From Mucor racemosus (taxonomy: Eukaryota > Mucoromycota > Mucoromycetes > Mucorales > Mucoraceae): 64,000 nt of DNA. A model generated the notes under the pieces. That model had not been told where the DNA came from. It searched no databases and worked only from the letters and a program-made list of their open reading frames with translations. The position numbers and the translations under genes were made by a program. The stretch is from assembly GCA_027405735.1 (NCBI GenBank), contig JAPEHQ010000004.1, positions 744,001 through 808,000 of the forward strand, read 5' to 3'. How positions within the stretch are numbered: position 1 is the first letter of the stretch; each line of letters starts with the position of its first letter. This document shows positions 45,243 through 56,223 of this stretch, in pieces.

Positions 45243-46533
45243 AATTAATTAGAAGTTAAGGTAAAACTATCCATTTGTAATTCTATTCCACTCTTTATAT
45301 TGGCAATGTCTTTGTTCAAAGTGCGAGCAGTACTTTGTGAGTCACTGTGAATGCTACACATGATTAAATGTTACAATTACTCTCGTCAAATGGTATTCAT
45401 CAAGACAAACCCGCATATACGTATTTTTATTATCGCAAGATAAGATACTCTCTCCCCTTCAAATTAAGCCATGCCTCTCAAGTTTACTTCAACTATTTTG
45501 TGGGATGTAGCAGAAAGTGCATAAAAACGAAAGTATCATTTTAAAAGGTTTTTAGTTGCGGGAAAATCTATGAATCAAGGAAAGAATTGCAAAAATGCAA
45601 AATTTGTCATAACTGAATCATGTGGATGATTTTTGTTTTATAGAGTTAATGAAGGTTTGTTTTTTTTTAACACTGCTTGGGGTTGGTAAAATTGAAAAAA
45701 GTATGCATTTTGACTGCAGCCTTATCTTCATATTATTGATTTAATGAAATAAAAATGGAAAATTCAAGAAGGAAAAGAAGATTTTGTAAGATAGGTGGTT
45801 AACCAACTCTGAAGTTACTATAAACCAACAAATTAGCTTGCTATTATGCAGTTTGTTAACGTATTCTTCAATGAAATAAACAAAATTCCGTATCTGGAAA
45901 ATGAGCGTAATAGCTCGTTCAGATGCCCAATACTACGCATTTTTGCATTAGAATGCTTGAATAGAAAATAAGAGTATAACTTTGATATATTCAAGAATAC
46001 AACCATAATATCGATTGGCATTTCAATGCTTTTGTTACCTAAAGAAAATTCTCTAAAAAGATCAAATACTGAGTTTTGAGGTAGTTTCCGGTTTCTGCAA
46101 ATTGTGTTTTAGATAGTACTGCTACTTGAATATAAACAATTTCTAATCAAGCAATATTTTTTGACCTTGATAATACTATACTACCATCGTCAAGTAATTG
46201 TAAAACGTAAATCATGTTTGTAAAGCTGCATTTCTAATGTACTTTATTATGCAATAAATTGCATTGGATCTCACCTGAAAACTATCTGATCAATCAACAA
46301 TCAATCTACAGATTGATTCAAAAAAAAAAAAACAATTCCCAACCAAATGCAAATGTGATAAACAAGAAATCCTAAACACTCAATTGACTTTTCTAACCAA
46401 TATTCCTCTACAAACTATAAAATATACCAACATCCAAATAAAGACAGATAATATAGGTTAACTTGGAATATGAAAACATTTATTTCAAGCTACTTAAAAA
46501 AAAGGAATTGAGACAACTTCAAGAAAAGTCAAT
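45243..46533. other. Intergenic region between GNAT and RPS2 genes
   Basis: 45243-45480 is the GNAT promoter, with TGAGTCA at 45338-45344. The remainder is AT-rich, with several short frames that look like chance. No repeat match to the transposon families. Confidence 0.45.
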
Positions 46534-47423
46534 TTACTTTCTTTGCTTTTGAGCAAGGAAGTCAGAGAATTCTTGATAAGGACCCTTAACGAATTCGGAC
46601 TCTTCCCAGAGATCAGGAGTCAAGAAACCATAAGTGTTACCGATGGCAGCGAAGGTAGCCTTGACGAAGTTACCGAGAGTACGGGTGGAACCACGAGAGG
46701 TAGTATAACAATCAGTGACACCAGCCAATTGGAGAACACGCTTAGCAGTGGGAGAGGCAACGATACCAGTACCACGGGGAGCAGGGACCAAACGAGCCAT
46801 AACGGAACCACAACGGCCAGAGACCTTACAGGGGACAGTGTGAGGCTCACCAAGGTTGGAACCCCAGTAACCACGACGAACGGGGATAATGGCAAGCTTG
46901 GCAAGGATGATACCACCACGGATAGCGGTAGCAACTTCCTTGGCACACTTGACACCCAAACCAACATGACCATTTTCGTCACCAATGATAACGAAAGCCT
47001 TGAAACGAGTACGTTGACCGGCAGTGGTTTGCTTTTGAACAGGCATGATCTTCATGACTTGATCAGTGAGCTTGGGAAGGAAGTAATCAACGATTTGATA
47101 CTCCTTGATAGGGAGAGAGAAAAGGTAGATTTCTTCAATAGACTTGATCTTGTTAGCCTTGACGAGACGACCGAGCTTGGTAACGGGAACCCACTCGTTC
47201 TTCTCCTCTCCACGACGGCCACGACCGCCACGGGGTCCACCACGACCACGACCACCTGTAAAAAATGTTAGTATTTCTCGAGTCGATTACTCAATGAGTA
47301 TATAAACCTACGTCCAAATCCACGTCCTATATAATTAAATAGAAGTTAGTTTTATATGTCAATAAATGTATATCAATTTCGAAACGTACCACGAGAAGCA
47401 CCGGCAGAAGCTGAGTCGGCCAT
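46534..47423 (-). CDS. RPS2: 40S ribosomal protein uS5 (RPS2)
   Basis: Three exons (high to low): 47390-47423, 47312-47326 and 46534-47255; 256 aa, the usual fungal length. The N-terminus [16 protein letters not shown] leads into an RGG-rich segment (sites for arginine methylation in the family), then [12 protein letters not shown]. The S5 RNA-binding domain includes [20 protein letters not shown] and [19 protein letters not shown]. The C-terminal domain has [23 protein letters not shown] and ends DFLAQKQRK. uS5 lines the mRNA entry tunnel of the small subunit and supports decoding accuracy. The middle exon is only 15 nt, within the RG repeats. Codon use is strongly biased and the exon is much less AT-rich than the flanks. 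Confidence 0.97.
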
Positions 47424-47742
47424 ACTATTGTAAGATGATGAAATTAGTATCCACCTACAATATTCATGTATATAATTCATCCATCATTTGTCTGTTTGAT
47501 GGATGGATATTCATGTAATTTTGACAGACTATACTTACTTTAATTTATATTAATAAAGGAAGAAAGAGAATTGATTACTCTCCCAATTGACCAGCTTATA
47601 CCAGCGCCCCTCCCAGCTTCTCTCCTACTCTCACTGCAACTTAAAACATTCACTTTCAGGCAAATGAACAAAATTTTAAAGCTAGATATTCAAAATGCGG
47701 GCCGGATTAGAACTATTCGATCCGAAATATTTATAGAATTTA
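47424..47742. other. RPS2 5' flank / PHP gene 3' flank
   Basis: About 320 bp. Both genes are transcribed leftward, so it holds the RPS2 promoter and the 3' end of the PHP gene. No defined motif. Confidence 0.45.
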
Positions 47743-49359
47743 TTAAACATCCGAGTTATTTCTTCCTCTTTGACGACGTCTGGTGGTCATTAGTGCAAGC
47801 TTTTGAAAAGCCCAAATTACAAACAACCTCACAAGTTCAAAAGACAATAAAAATATAAGAACCCAAAATATAAACCAACCAATTACACTTCCATTAATTG
47901 TAAGGATTTGTGGGTGACAAAATGTACCTTGAAAACTGTACATGCCCTTGTCATCGTAATAAAACATGCCAAAGTAATCCCCAAGATAAGTTAAAGGGGT
48001 CAATGTTAAATAAGAAGCAGGCGAGTCTACATAAACTCGAGGGCGGGTACCTGCAGGATCAAACAAAAATGATGTGCGTCTATTCCGGATCTCTTCCATA
48101 ATCGATGTACGGCTCATATTTGCTGCATTGACAGTTAACCAGACTTGAGCACCAACAGAAGGGTGATGAATATCCATGCCTACCATTTGTACTAAGTTTC
48201 TTTGTGATGTAGCTTGATAAGAAGCTATATCAAATGTCTCTTGATTCACTACTTCAAAGCCATCTACTCCCCAACTAATTAATTGTTCAATACTAGGATG
48301 ATTTGGTAATCGAGCTTGTTGTCTTCCACCCTCTATTACATTTGATAAGTTATATGGACAAGCATTTTGTTCATAATTAATTAAATATATTTACGAGTTG
48401 TATTACTCCATGGGATATGATTAACAATAACCAGACCACCTAATTCATGCACTCGATTAATAACTCTTTGTAATTCCTCATCAGAAGGTACAGGAGTAGT
48501 TGCTGAAACAGTTTCATTGATATCAATAAAATTCATGTGAATTCTACAACAACTACACCACAAAAAATCAGATCAAGATCTAAACTAAAATAGCTTTCTT
48601 TCATTCTTACGTATATTCCATGCCTGGAATGACCACAATTGAGTCATTATATTCTGCTAATGCTAATTTCTCTGCTGCAAGGCCTCCTTCTATAGTATTA
48701 TGGTCACTTAATTGATTATATTAGTACCATATCGTAAGTTTTAGAGAGCAACAACTCACGTAACTATCACTGCATTATAACCGTTTGCTATATAAACCAA
48801 AAAAAGTTAATTTAGTCCATTATTCACTATACATTTGCTAACCTAAATGCCATTGTAACAATTGCCGAACATTCATTTTTCCATCGCTATATGTCGAATG
48901 TGCATGTCCATTCATCAAGATGTTGTATTGAAATGTGGTGTTGTAAGGTGTTAGATAATCTCTGGGATTAACCTTCCAATCAAAGGTCAATTTCGAGAAA
49001 TCCTCAGATTTCGGCATGTCGTCAGTATACCGAAGCCCGATTCCTATAGCAATCAACACACCGAGAATTACTATCAGAGATGAAATTCGATAAAGTAATC
49101 CCCAAAAATAACCTGAATGCGCTTGGAAAAAAGATCTCAAACGCTGTCGAAACGTTAATGTATTAGGATTTGGTGAAAGCATAGATAAGCTATCATCTTG
49201 TAAGTGTAAAGATGTGCTAGATTTATTCACAGGTTCGTAATATTTTAATGGTACGCTATTATTCATCCCTTCTTCTAGTGTGGTAGCTGTCGATGAAGGT
49301 GTTGGAGCTGAAGAGCCGTTGTTGGTATTTGCTACTTCACGTTTGTGCATATGTTTCAA
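47743..49359 (-). CDS. Membrane-anchored PHP-domain protein (putative phosphoesterase)
   Basis: Five exons (high to low): 48843-49359, 48760-48787, 48611-48706, 48395-48552 and 47743-48332; 462 aa. A hydrophilic N-terminal region (about 90 aa) is followed by a membrane helix (YRISSLIVILGVLIAIGIGL). The PHP metal-binding motifs are HAHSTYSDG (HxH), VTDHNTIEGG, a Glu in PGMEYT, His in CRIHMNF, NHIPW, and VGMDIHH. A second hydrophobic region near the C-terminus (GWFIFWVLIFLLSFELVRLFVIW) precedes a basic tail. PHP domains hydrolyse phosphoesters with two or three metal ions; the substrate of this fungal membrane group is unknown to me. All main metal ligands are present, so it is probably active. 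Confidence 0.88.
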
Positions 49360-50193
49360 TATGTCTGGGAACTAAATAAAATTCAGAAAAGCCAAGACAA
49401 CTCAATTACTTCCAACAATTCGAACATATAATTTGAATTTCAACTCTCAGAAGCACGAGAGTCCATAAGTTACATACACATTTCTCCGAGTGGCTTGTTT
49501 TTATGCAATCATTCAAGGATAAAAACTCGTATATTGATTGTCTTTATCATACTGTATAGTGAATTCTGATAATTTGTGAAATGCAAAACAACTGTCCAAT
49601 CATTAGAAGGCCAGCTTCAATTTCGAATCAAATAATACAGTACATACAATTGTATAATAATGAAAACTACGATAGGCATTGTTAAATTGCCTAAAGTAAC
49701 TGAATATTCATCAAGATGAATACCGCTTTATACTGATTTTGAACACGAAACCGCACCAAGTTATATTCTAGACTGCTTCAATCTTCAAAACTTTGAGCAA
49801 ATTTGTATAAATACAGAAATATCTTCAGAATTTTTTGATACACGGCAGTTGTATTTTTATGGCAATTTGAACTTTCTAGATAAAGATAATCTCGATAAAT
49901 TTGTACCTTGTTGAGTAGCCTTCAAAAGTATCATCACTCTGAGAATTTCTTTATATATATAGAATCCTTCTTCAATGTTAAGGTTTTGCATTTTGCTGCG
50001 ACAACTTATTTTAAGGAAGTGTTGAGTTCTGGTTAGTAAAATAAAAACTTGGCAGATACAGTAGTTGTTTAGTGTTATTCCATTCCATAAAGCTTCTAGA
50101 ATGTATCGTTAATTTTTATATTTACTGTGTTAAATAAATTGAATGCAATGTCTTTTGCTACACATTCAGTTTGTCCTAGAAGATATTACTAAG
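49360..50193. other. Upstream of the PHP gene, up to the inverted repeat
   Basis: AT-rich, no coding or repeat match. Its right edge is where similarity to 59034 (inverted) starts. Confidence 0.45.
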
Positions 50194-53008
50194 CTAGCAT
50201 CAAATTAGTTGTTGTTGTGTTGACTCGCAATAAGACAAGGCGTTTTCTCAAGTACGATGTTGGCGTTCAATGTATTTCAGTTAAATTGAACAGATAGAGA
50301 TATGGTTTATGCAGAGATATACGAATGTGTGAGAGAGCTCAGATCTATAAACACAAAAAGATGATCGAGATTGTGATGCTTTGTCGAACTGTACGAGATT
50401 TTTTTGTGGCGATACCTGGTGGCTCAAGTGTAATTTAGGCACTTGATTTTAATTATCAAATTTATTGAATCAAGATGAAGTTGGTTGATTGATATAACGG
50501 ATAATAAATGCAATGTCATTTATTGATTGGGTGAATGTAAATGTATCGTATAAAGCAACAAAGCTTACTTTTGAATGAACGTACTAACTATTCTGATTAA
50601 CATCAATAGGTTCAAAAAGCAATCATTGCTACTAAATTGCATAATTTGATATGCAGAAAACACTTGAAGCATTTGTTCGTTTTTTTTTTTTTTTTTTTTG
50701 GCAATACTACAAATCATCATTCAATATAACTGAATATCAATGAATCAGAGAAAATACAACTGGTAAAAAACTGATACTCAATGTACATCGAGGTCAAGTT
50801 TAATAAAATGTGCATTCATTATGTAGTAGAAATCGCAACATTTTGATGGATAGAAATTACTATAGGACCAAGACGTTGTGTTTGCTTCAGGATTTTTAAA
50901 AGAGCTTAAAAGCATACTTCATCATCAGACTTAGATCTTAAATACTCACCATATGCTATTAGTATCATCTTGTTTTTTATTTAATTGCTGTGTTATTATT
51001 AAAAAACAAGCTTTTCATAGCTTATAACAATGACAGTTGGATGTTTCTGGTTTTAGATTGACATTTATCATAAGGCGGGCTGATGATACATTTGATACTA
51101 CTGTAGTAGTAGATGAAACAAATTAATTTAATTTATGGAACTTGAATGCAAATACCGAGGAACCATTTGTAAGTACTTAAGTTGGTTCTAGTAATACGTT
51201 GAATAAATTGGCTTGGAACAAAGTGGGTAAAAAGACGGCAATAGATTCCAGTGCTGGCCATGTTTATGTTTATAATATTGGTGAGGTAAGAATAAAACTC
51301 AGTGTAAATCAACTCTAGCGCATTAATTATCAAGTAAGACTATATTATCATCAAATAAACTACCACACAATATTAACATGTATAAAGGTTTACAGTAATA
51401 AGCTTGAATCAAGTGGGTACAGCATTGTAAATTCTTGAAAAAGTTCTCCAGTATTATAAAATCTCTTATTTTTAAGACTTACAAGGCTTATAAGCGAAAT
51501 ATTAATTTAGAAAATTATTCTTGTCCAGATCATCAATTTTGACATTTTTTAAAATTTTTTTTCTGATTTTGCAAATTTAGAGTTAATTATACTACCAATT
51601 ATAAAAACAAAAAATATACACATATACAGGATTTAGCGCTCTATTTGCTCGATAAAAAATAACAAACATTTTCATTGCAAAATATTACATGAAAATCCTT
51701 TAATCAAAAAACCGTTTTTGGGCCAAAAGTACAAAGTTTCATTACTTAACATTTAATATTAAGTTTTTATAAAATGCGTATTAGTTATAGCTACAATTTT
51801 CTCTCACAATGTAGTACATTTAAACGTTGATTTTGGTATCAAAATTTGATTTTTCTGTTTTTTGATCAAAATCATGAGTGTTGGTAAGGATAAAATGAGT
51901 CCCTCAAATGTCCGCTACAAAGTCTGAATTTTCAGACCGTACGTGGTTAAATATGAGAAAAGTTTTAAAAAAAACCGCTTTTTTATTTAAAACATAGATA
52001 TATCATAGTAGTATAACTAACAGACTTAGCTGTTTAGTCTTGCTATACTCAATTATGGTGTCGCTCTACGGGCTCGCTTTTGCAATTTTTTAATGAATTT
52101 ATCATATGACAGCCGGTTTTTCTGGTAGAAAATGCATGTTTCTATGATAACAGATATTGCTTATTTTGTTTAGTTTATGGATTGATGCGCTGTAATGCTG
52201 CTTTTACATTGGCTGAAATGTGCAATTTAGCAGGGTTTTAATTGCGCTAAATAATGTAAAGCCTTGAAAATCCTTTTCTACGTGTGTTGTTTCTCTCTTT
52301 TTTTTTCATATTCCAAGAAGGATAAATTCACCGTTTGATAAGGCATATCAGACTATCAAGCTGGTATTATTCTTTTCTTTTATCTGAACACGCATGCTAA
52401 CATAAAGGACAAACGTTTTTAATATAGGTAGCAGTCTATATTAGAGACTGATATTTTCATTTATTAACTGCATTCTAAGATCAAATATCATTATTTACTA
52501 CTGTATTTTTGGACGTATTTCTTGATTACCAGATCAAATCGAAGGCAATGATATCTATATCTATTCAATGAAAAGCTAGAACTGGCCACAAACCCACGAA
52601 ATATTCCAGAAAAGTGATAAAATTTCAAATGATATAGAAACAAAAAAAAAAGAATAATCTAATGTCTTGCCTAATAACGATAGTTATGATCGTAGCTACT
52701 GTATACTTGAAAAAAATCTTTTTACAGATGACAATTGTAAACTAAAATAGTAAGTTTAAAGAAGGTTAATTTGTTTAAATTTTATGAGTGATAAAGTAAC
52801 ATTTATAATCTTAGATTTGTCTTGCGGTATGAATCTAAGCAGTAAGTGCTATTTAAGTTTATACTCAAGCAAAAACCAATGTTGCTGCAAATATTACAGC
52901 TACAAACATATTTAAAAATGATGATAATCGTAAATACATTGGTTTTTGCATGTATTGCCCTACATCAACAACCTATTGAATTGTAATTGTCTATAATCTA
53001 TATTAATA
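50194..53008 (+). repeat. Large inverted repeat, left arm (partner 56224-59034)
   Basis: About 2.8 kb. Read in reverse it matches 56224-59034 nearly perfectly: all sampled stretches agree except homopolymer lengths and scattered single bases. The 66-codon frame at 51133-51333 (minus) is reproduced exactly at 57896-58096 (plus). The content is CACTA element interior, including a captured dynein fragment (about 51110-51285). Confidence 0.92.
51110..51285 (+). pseudogene. Captured dynein intermediate chain fragment, inverted-repeat copy
   Basis: Forward translation gives SSNTLNKLAWNKVGKKTAIDSS then AGHVYVYNIGE followed by a donor-like GTAAGAATA. The Trp that is lost in the copy at 3430 is kept here, while other conserved positions differ. 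The duplicate is at about 57945-58125 on the opposite strand. Confidence 0.7.
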
Positions 53009-53387
53009 AAAACGAATGTAATTTAAAAACCCATTCCAGTAAAAAATGTAATGGAATTTTGAGAACGGCACGATGCTCATGTACAAACTAATTTGTGTCC
53101 ATACGATCAGCTCATTATGCTCATGGCCAGATTTTATTATTATGCACAAATAGGGATAATGATATGCTTATGGGCAATTCTACTATTATGCACGCATAGG
53201 ATTAATGTCATGCACATGGACAGAATCTATAATTCTGCACATACAGACTTAGTGTTGTTATCGTGTGCAGTTTCTTTTATTGTGGTGCCCGTGTGCATAT
53301 TGTTATCTTTTTAGCCATATTCAGTGGTGGGCACAACAAAATCATCTTGTGCAGCACAGGTTGGCCGTAGTAGTGATTAATAATTAG

Positions 53388-53643
53388 TGTTGCCAAGAAC
53401 AACTAATGACTTTAGACTGATCATCTATTTATGAACATAATTACATTAGCATACATAAGTGAGAATTGACACTAAAACTTAGTATGAGAACACCGTTCTA
53501 AACAGGTGCGTAAGCAATCCTTAAATCAAATATAAATAGCAGCAGTAGACGTTCACCCTTCATTTGATTTCCCCATATCGTTTTTATATTTATTAATAAT
53601 AAACATCATTGACCAATTCTCACGTACTTATCTTTATTATACA
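53388..53643 (+). mobile_element. Possible solo LTR, unassigned family
   Basis: Starts TGTTGCCAAGAACAACTAATG, includes a TATAAATAGCAG promoter-like word (about 53530) and AATAATAAAC (about 53595), and may end at ATTATACA. The layout resembles a short LTR. No target-site duplication was found and there is no second copy in the window. Confidence 0.3.
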
Positions 53644-55596
53644 GTATACATTTACAACAATATTATTCACCTTTTATGTTAGTCCAAAACTACAAATCAT
53701 TACCATAATATTAAACTCAAGAAAACATTGTACCACAAAAATCTCAACGAAATTAATAGATACAGGAAATAAGTTGCAGATTTGTTTTCAGCAGCCAATT
53801 TTACCCCAGAAAACTTGGTTGCCTGATTCCTACCGATACTTTTGTAAAAAAAATGTGAAAATTCTCCAAATTGTTAAAACTACAAAAAGAAAAACAAAAC
53901 AAACCCGGATTTACAATTACAGGGTTTAGGGGTTCAAAAATTATCCAAAAAAATTACCCCTAAAACTTTCATATACAATATAATAAAACATTAAAAAACA
54001 AGAAGATTTAGCTTAGAAACCTTCAAGCGCAAGCTTATAAAATCTCGAGATATTTGGCATCTTAGGTTGAGTTTTTAAGCGGGGTAAAAGCAAGTGTTTC
54101 ACTTTTGAAGCGTTTATACTCGCTGAGAAATTAACATAAATAGAAGTAAGTCTTTTGTTAATATTCTGTAGCATATCAAGTATAGCCTTACATTTTTTAT
54201 TTCCTGATTATCTATTGAAATGGGGGCATGCTCCAATTTTGAATATCATCATATAAAATTGTATAATTAGATATGCATACATGACTGAGGTTCAATTCAA
54301 AAAAGTGTTCAAATGGAAAAAAAACCAAAAAAACCAAAAAAACCTTGTATGTTTAATTACTCACAAAAATGCATAGTAAGTTGAACTAGCGTATTAAATA
54401 TTTTGGGTTTAATTTTTAATTCTGAATCGATCTGTGTAGGTTTTGAAAATGTTTTTCTCATAAAATCCCTAGTAAATTGAATGTCAAACTTTAACGGGTT
54501 TTGATCAAAAAGTACCCTTCATTCAACTGCAACCCTAAAATATTTTGTCTTCAAATTATGCGCAACAAAATTGTCTACAAAATGAGTATTTATACGTAGC
54601 TATAGAACTATTTTTCGTGGGGATGTTAATTTTTTTGATCATTTTTTTTGGTCGGCGAAAATTTATCCTTCTATATCCTCGTCCAAAATAGATCATTTTT
54701 TGTATCGCCAAAAATCAATCATTCAATCTCAATTTTCTCAACGAAAAATCAATATTTTTTTACAATAAAATTCGTTGGATGGACGCTAATGAGTACTATC
54801 CTATGGTTCTAGTTTTGCATACCTGTCATCCCTTCATGGATCTCTATAGCAAAAAAAGTGCTCTCACAAAATTTATAAAAAAATAAAAAAGTCTTCACAA
54901 CGATCCAAAACCTAGATATCCTGGTAGAGAATGAAAAATAATCTAGACTTTATTTAATACCCATCATTGCAATAATACCTTAGTATTTTTTCGACTTGTT
55001 TTCATTTCAAATGCGGTTTCTCAATTTTAAGCTGGCCATTTTTGCATCATTCAAATTTATGAAACAATTGCTATATTATAGTAACCATCCTTGCGCCATC
55101 AAATTAAATTTGTTGCTCAGACAATGATGTTGAATGGTGGATGCGTACTGTTTTTAAAACATTTTACTGATTGAACTGTGATAATGAAATGTGGTCTTTT
55201 CAAGTAGGTTTTTGTAGTTTAGCAGACCATTTAAAATTAGAAATGATACTAAATTAGCCAGAACCTCCAGCATTTACTAATCTGTCATTGCTCCATAAAA
55301 AATGCAGCTGTTAGGATTAAGCAAAGAGGTGGAAATAAAAGTGGTATATTTAATACACACTGCAGTACCAAAAAATGACTTAAGGCTGTTTCAATGTCTC
55401 GTTTTCAATATGAGCTTCTTTTCCGATACAAATTCTTGGATTTTGTTAGGAACTGGCTGCAAAAAGTAAAGCGAAAGCAGATAGTAATACATAGATTGTA
55501 ATCAATAAAACCAGAATATTGACGACTTCTATAATAAATACATACTAATAAATATACCTCATAATAACAAGATTCTTAGCAATTGGAAGACTCTTT

Positions 55597-55836
55597 ATGA
55601 ACAAGCCTGGAGATATCATAGACGAATTTGGGGTTCCAGTTGTTGGGAGCTACATAGATGGTGATCAGTATGCAGTTTTTGATGTAGAAGATATACTTTA
55701 TAATGTGGGTTTAGTTAATTACAAAGATAATAATGAAGGCACTTATAAAGTTATCTGGCCATATGCTGTATTTGGTGAAAAACTTGACAAAAGGAAGCCT
55801 GGCAAACTAAGTGATATTTTAGGTTCACCAATGTAG
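55597..55836 (+). CDS. Unrecognised 79-aa ORF in the inverted-repeat spacer
   Basis: Begins MNKPGDIIDEFGVPVVG and ends KLSDILGSPM. Composition is balanced and globular (FDVEDILYNVGLVNY, YKVIWPYAVFG), unlike the chance frames around it. The region is slightly less AT-rich. No upstream or downstream exon is obvious. It could be a small gene or the remnant of a larger mobile-element protein. I do not recognise the family. Confidence 0.35.
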   Translation: MNKPGDIIDEFGVPVVGSYIDGDQYAVFDVEDILYNVGLVNYKDNNEGTYKVIWPYAVFGEKLDKRKPGKLSDILGSPM

Positions 55837-56223
55837 TAAATTGAGCTGTCTGCCCTATTATTGTGAAAGGTCTTCTTGCTATTTTCTTTTTCTGTTAGTA
55901 CATATAAAACTATGATTTAGATTTTACGTTATATTTTTTAATAAATTAGTCTATTATTATCCCAAAAATCTAATATTTGCCGTGGCATCAGGTTTAATGT
56001 TTTTCTTGAAAGAATAATCATCTGCATTCTCATTCGAAATCTGAAGTTGATTTTTGTTTTTGAAAAAGAATGATCCTACTTTTATGGATTTTGTAGATAA
56101 AATAAGTGTCAAGGGGCAAAATCCCTAAAATTATGGACTTTGCACATACTTTTATGGCTGAGTTCCCTTCTGAATGGGTAATGTCCATAAATCAAATCGA
56201 CCTTGCGCCGTAATGTAATATTA

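Larger units (their letters stand above)
50194..53375 (+). mobile_element. CACTA element 3, left-truncated
   Basis: Carries the CACTA interior and, at 53050-53375, the TGCAC-rich subterminal array ending in GGTTGGCCGTAGTAGTG, the usual GGCCGTAGTG end with a 3-bp insertion. Its other end is missing at about 50194. No ORF of transposase size. Confidence 0.7.
53009..56223. other. Spacer of the inverted repeat
   Basis: 3.2 kb. It starts with the end of CACTA-3 (to 53375) and a possible solo LTR at about 53388-53643. 53650-55560 is AT-rich with family-D-like word usage (about 54290-54960) but no firm match. It ends with a 79-codon frame (55597) and non-coding sequence. Confidence 0.5.

Noticed and set aside
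46543..47271. 242-codon open frame on the plus strand opposite RPS2
   Set aside because: It is the mirror of a strongly codon-biased ribosomal protein gene; Thr/Gly/Asp-rich composition is an artefact of the sense strand.
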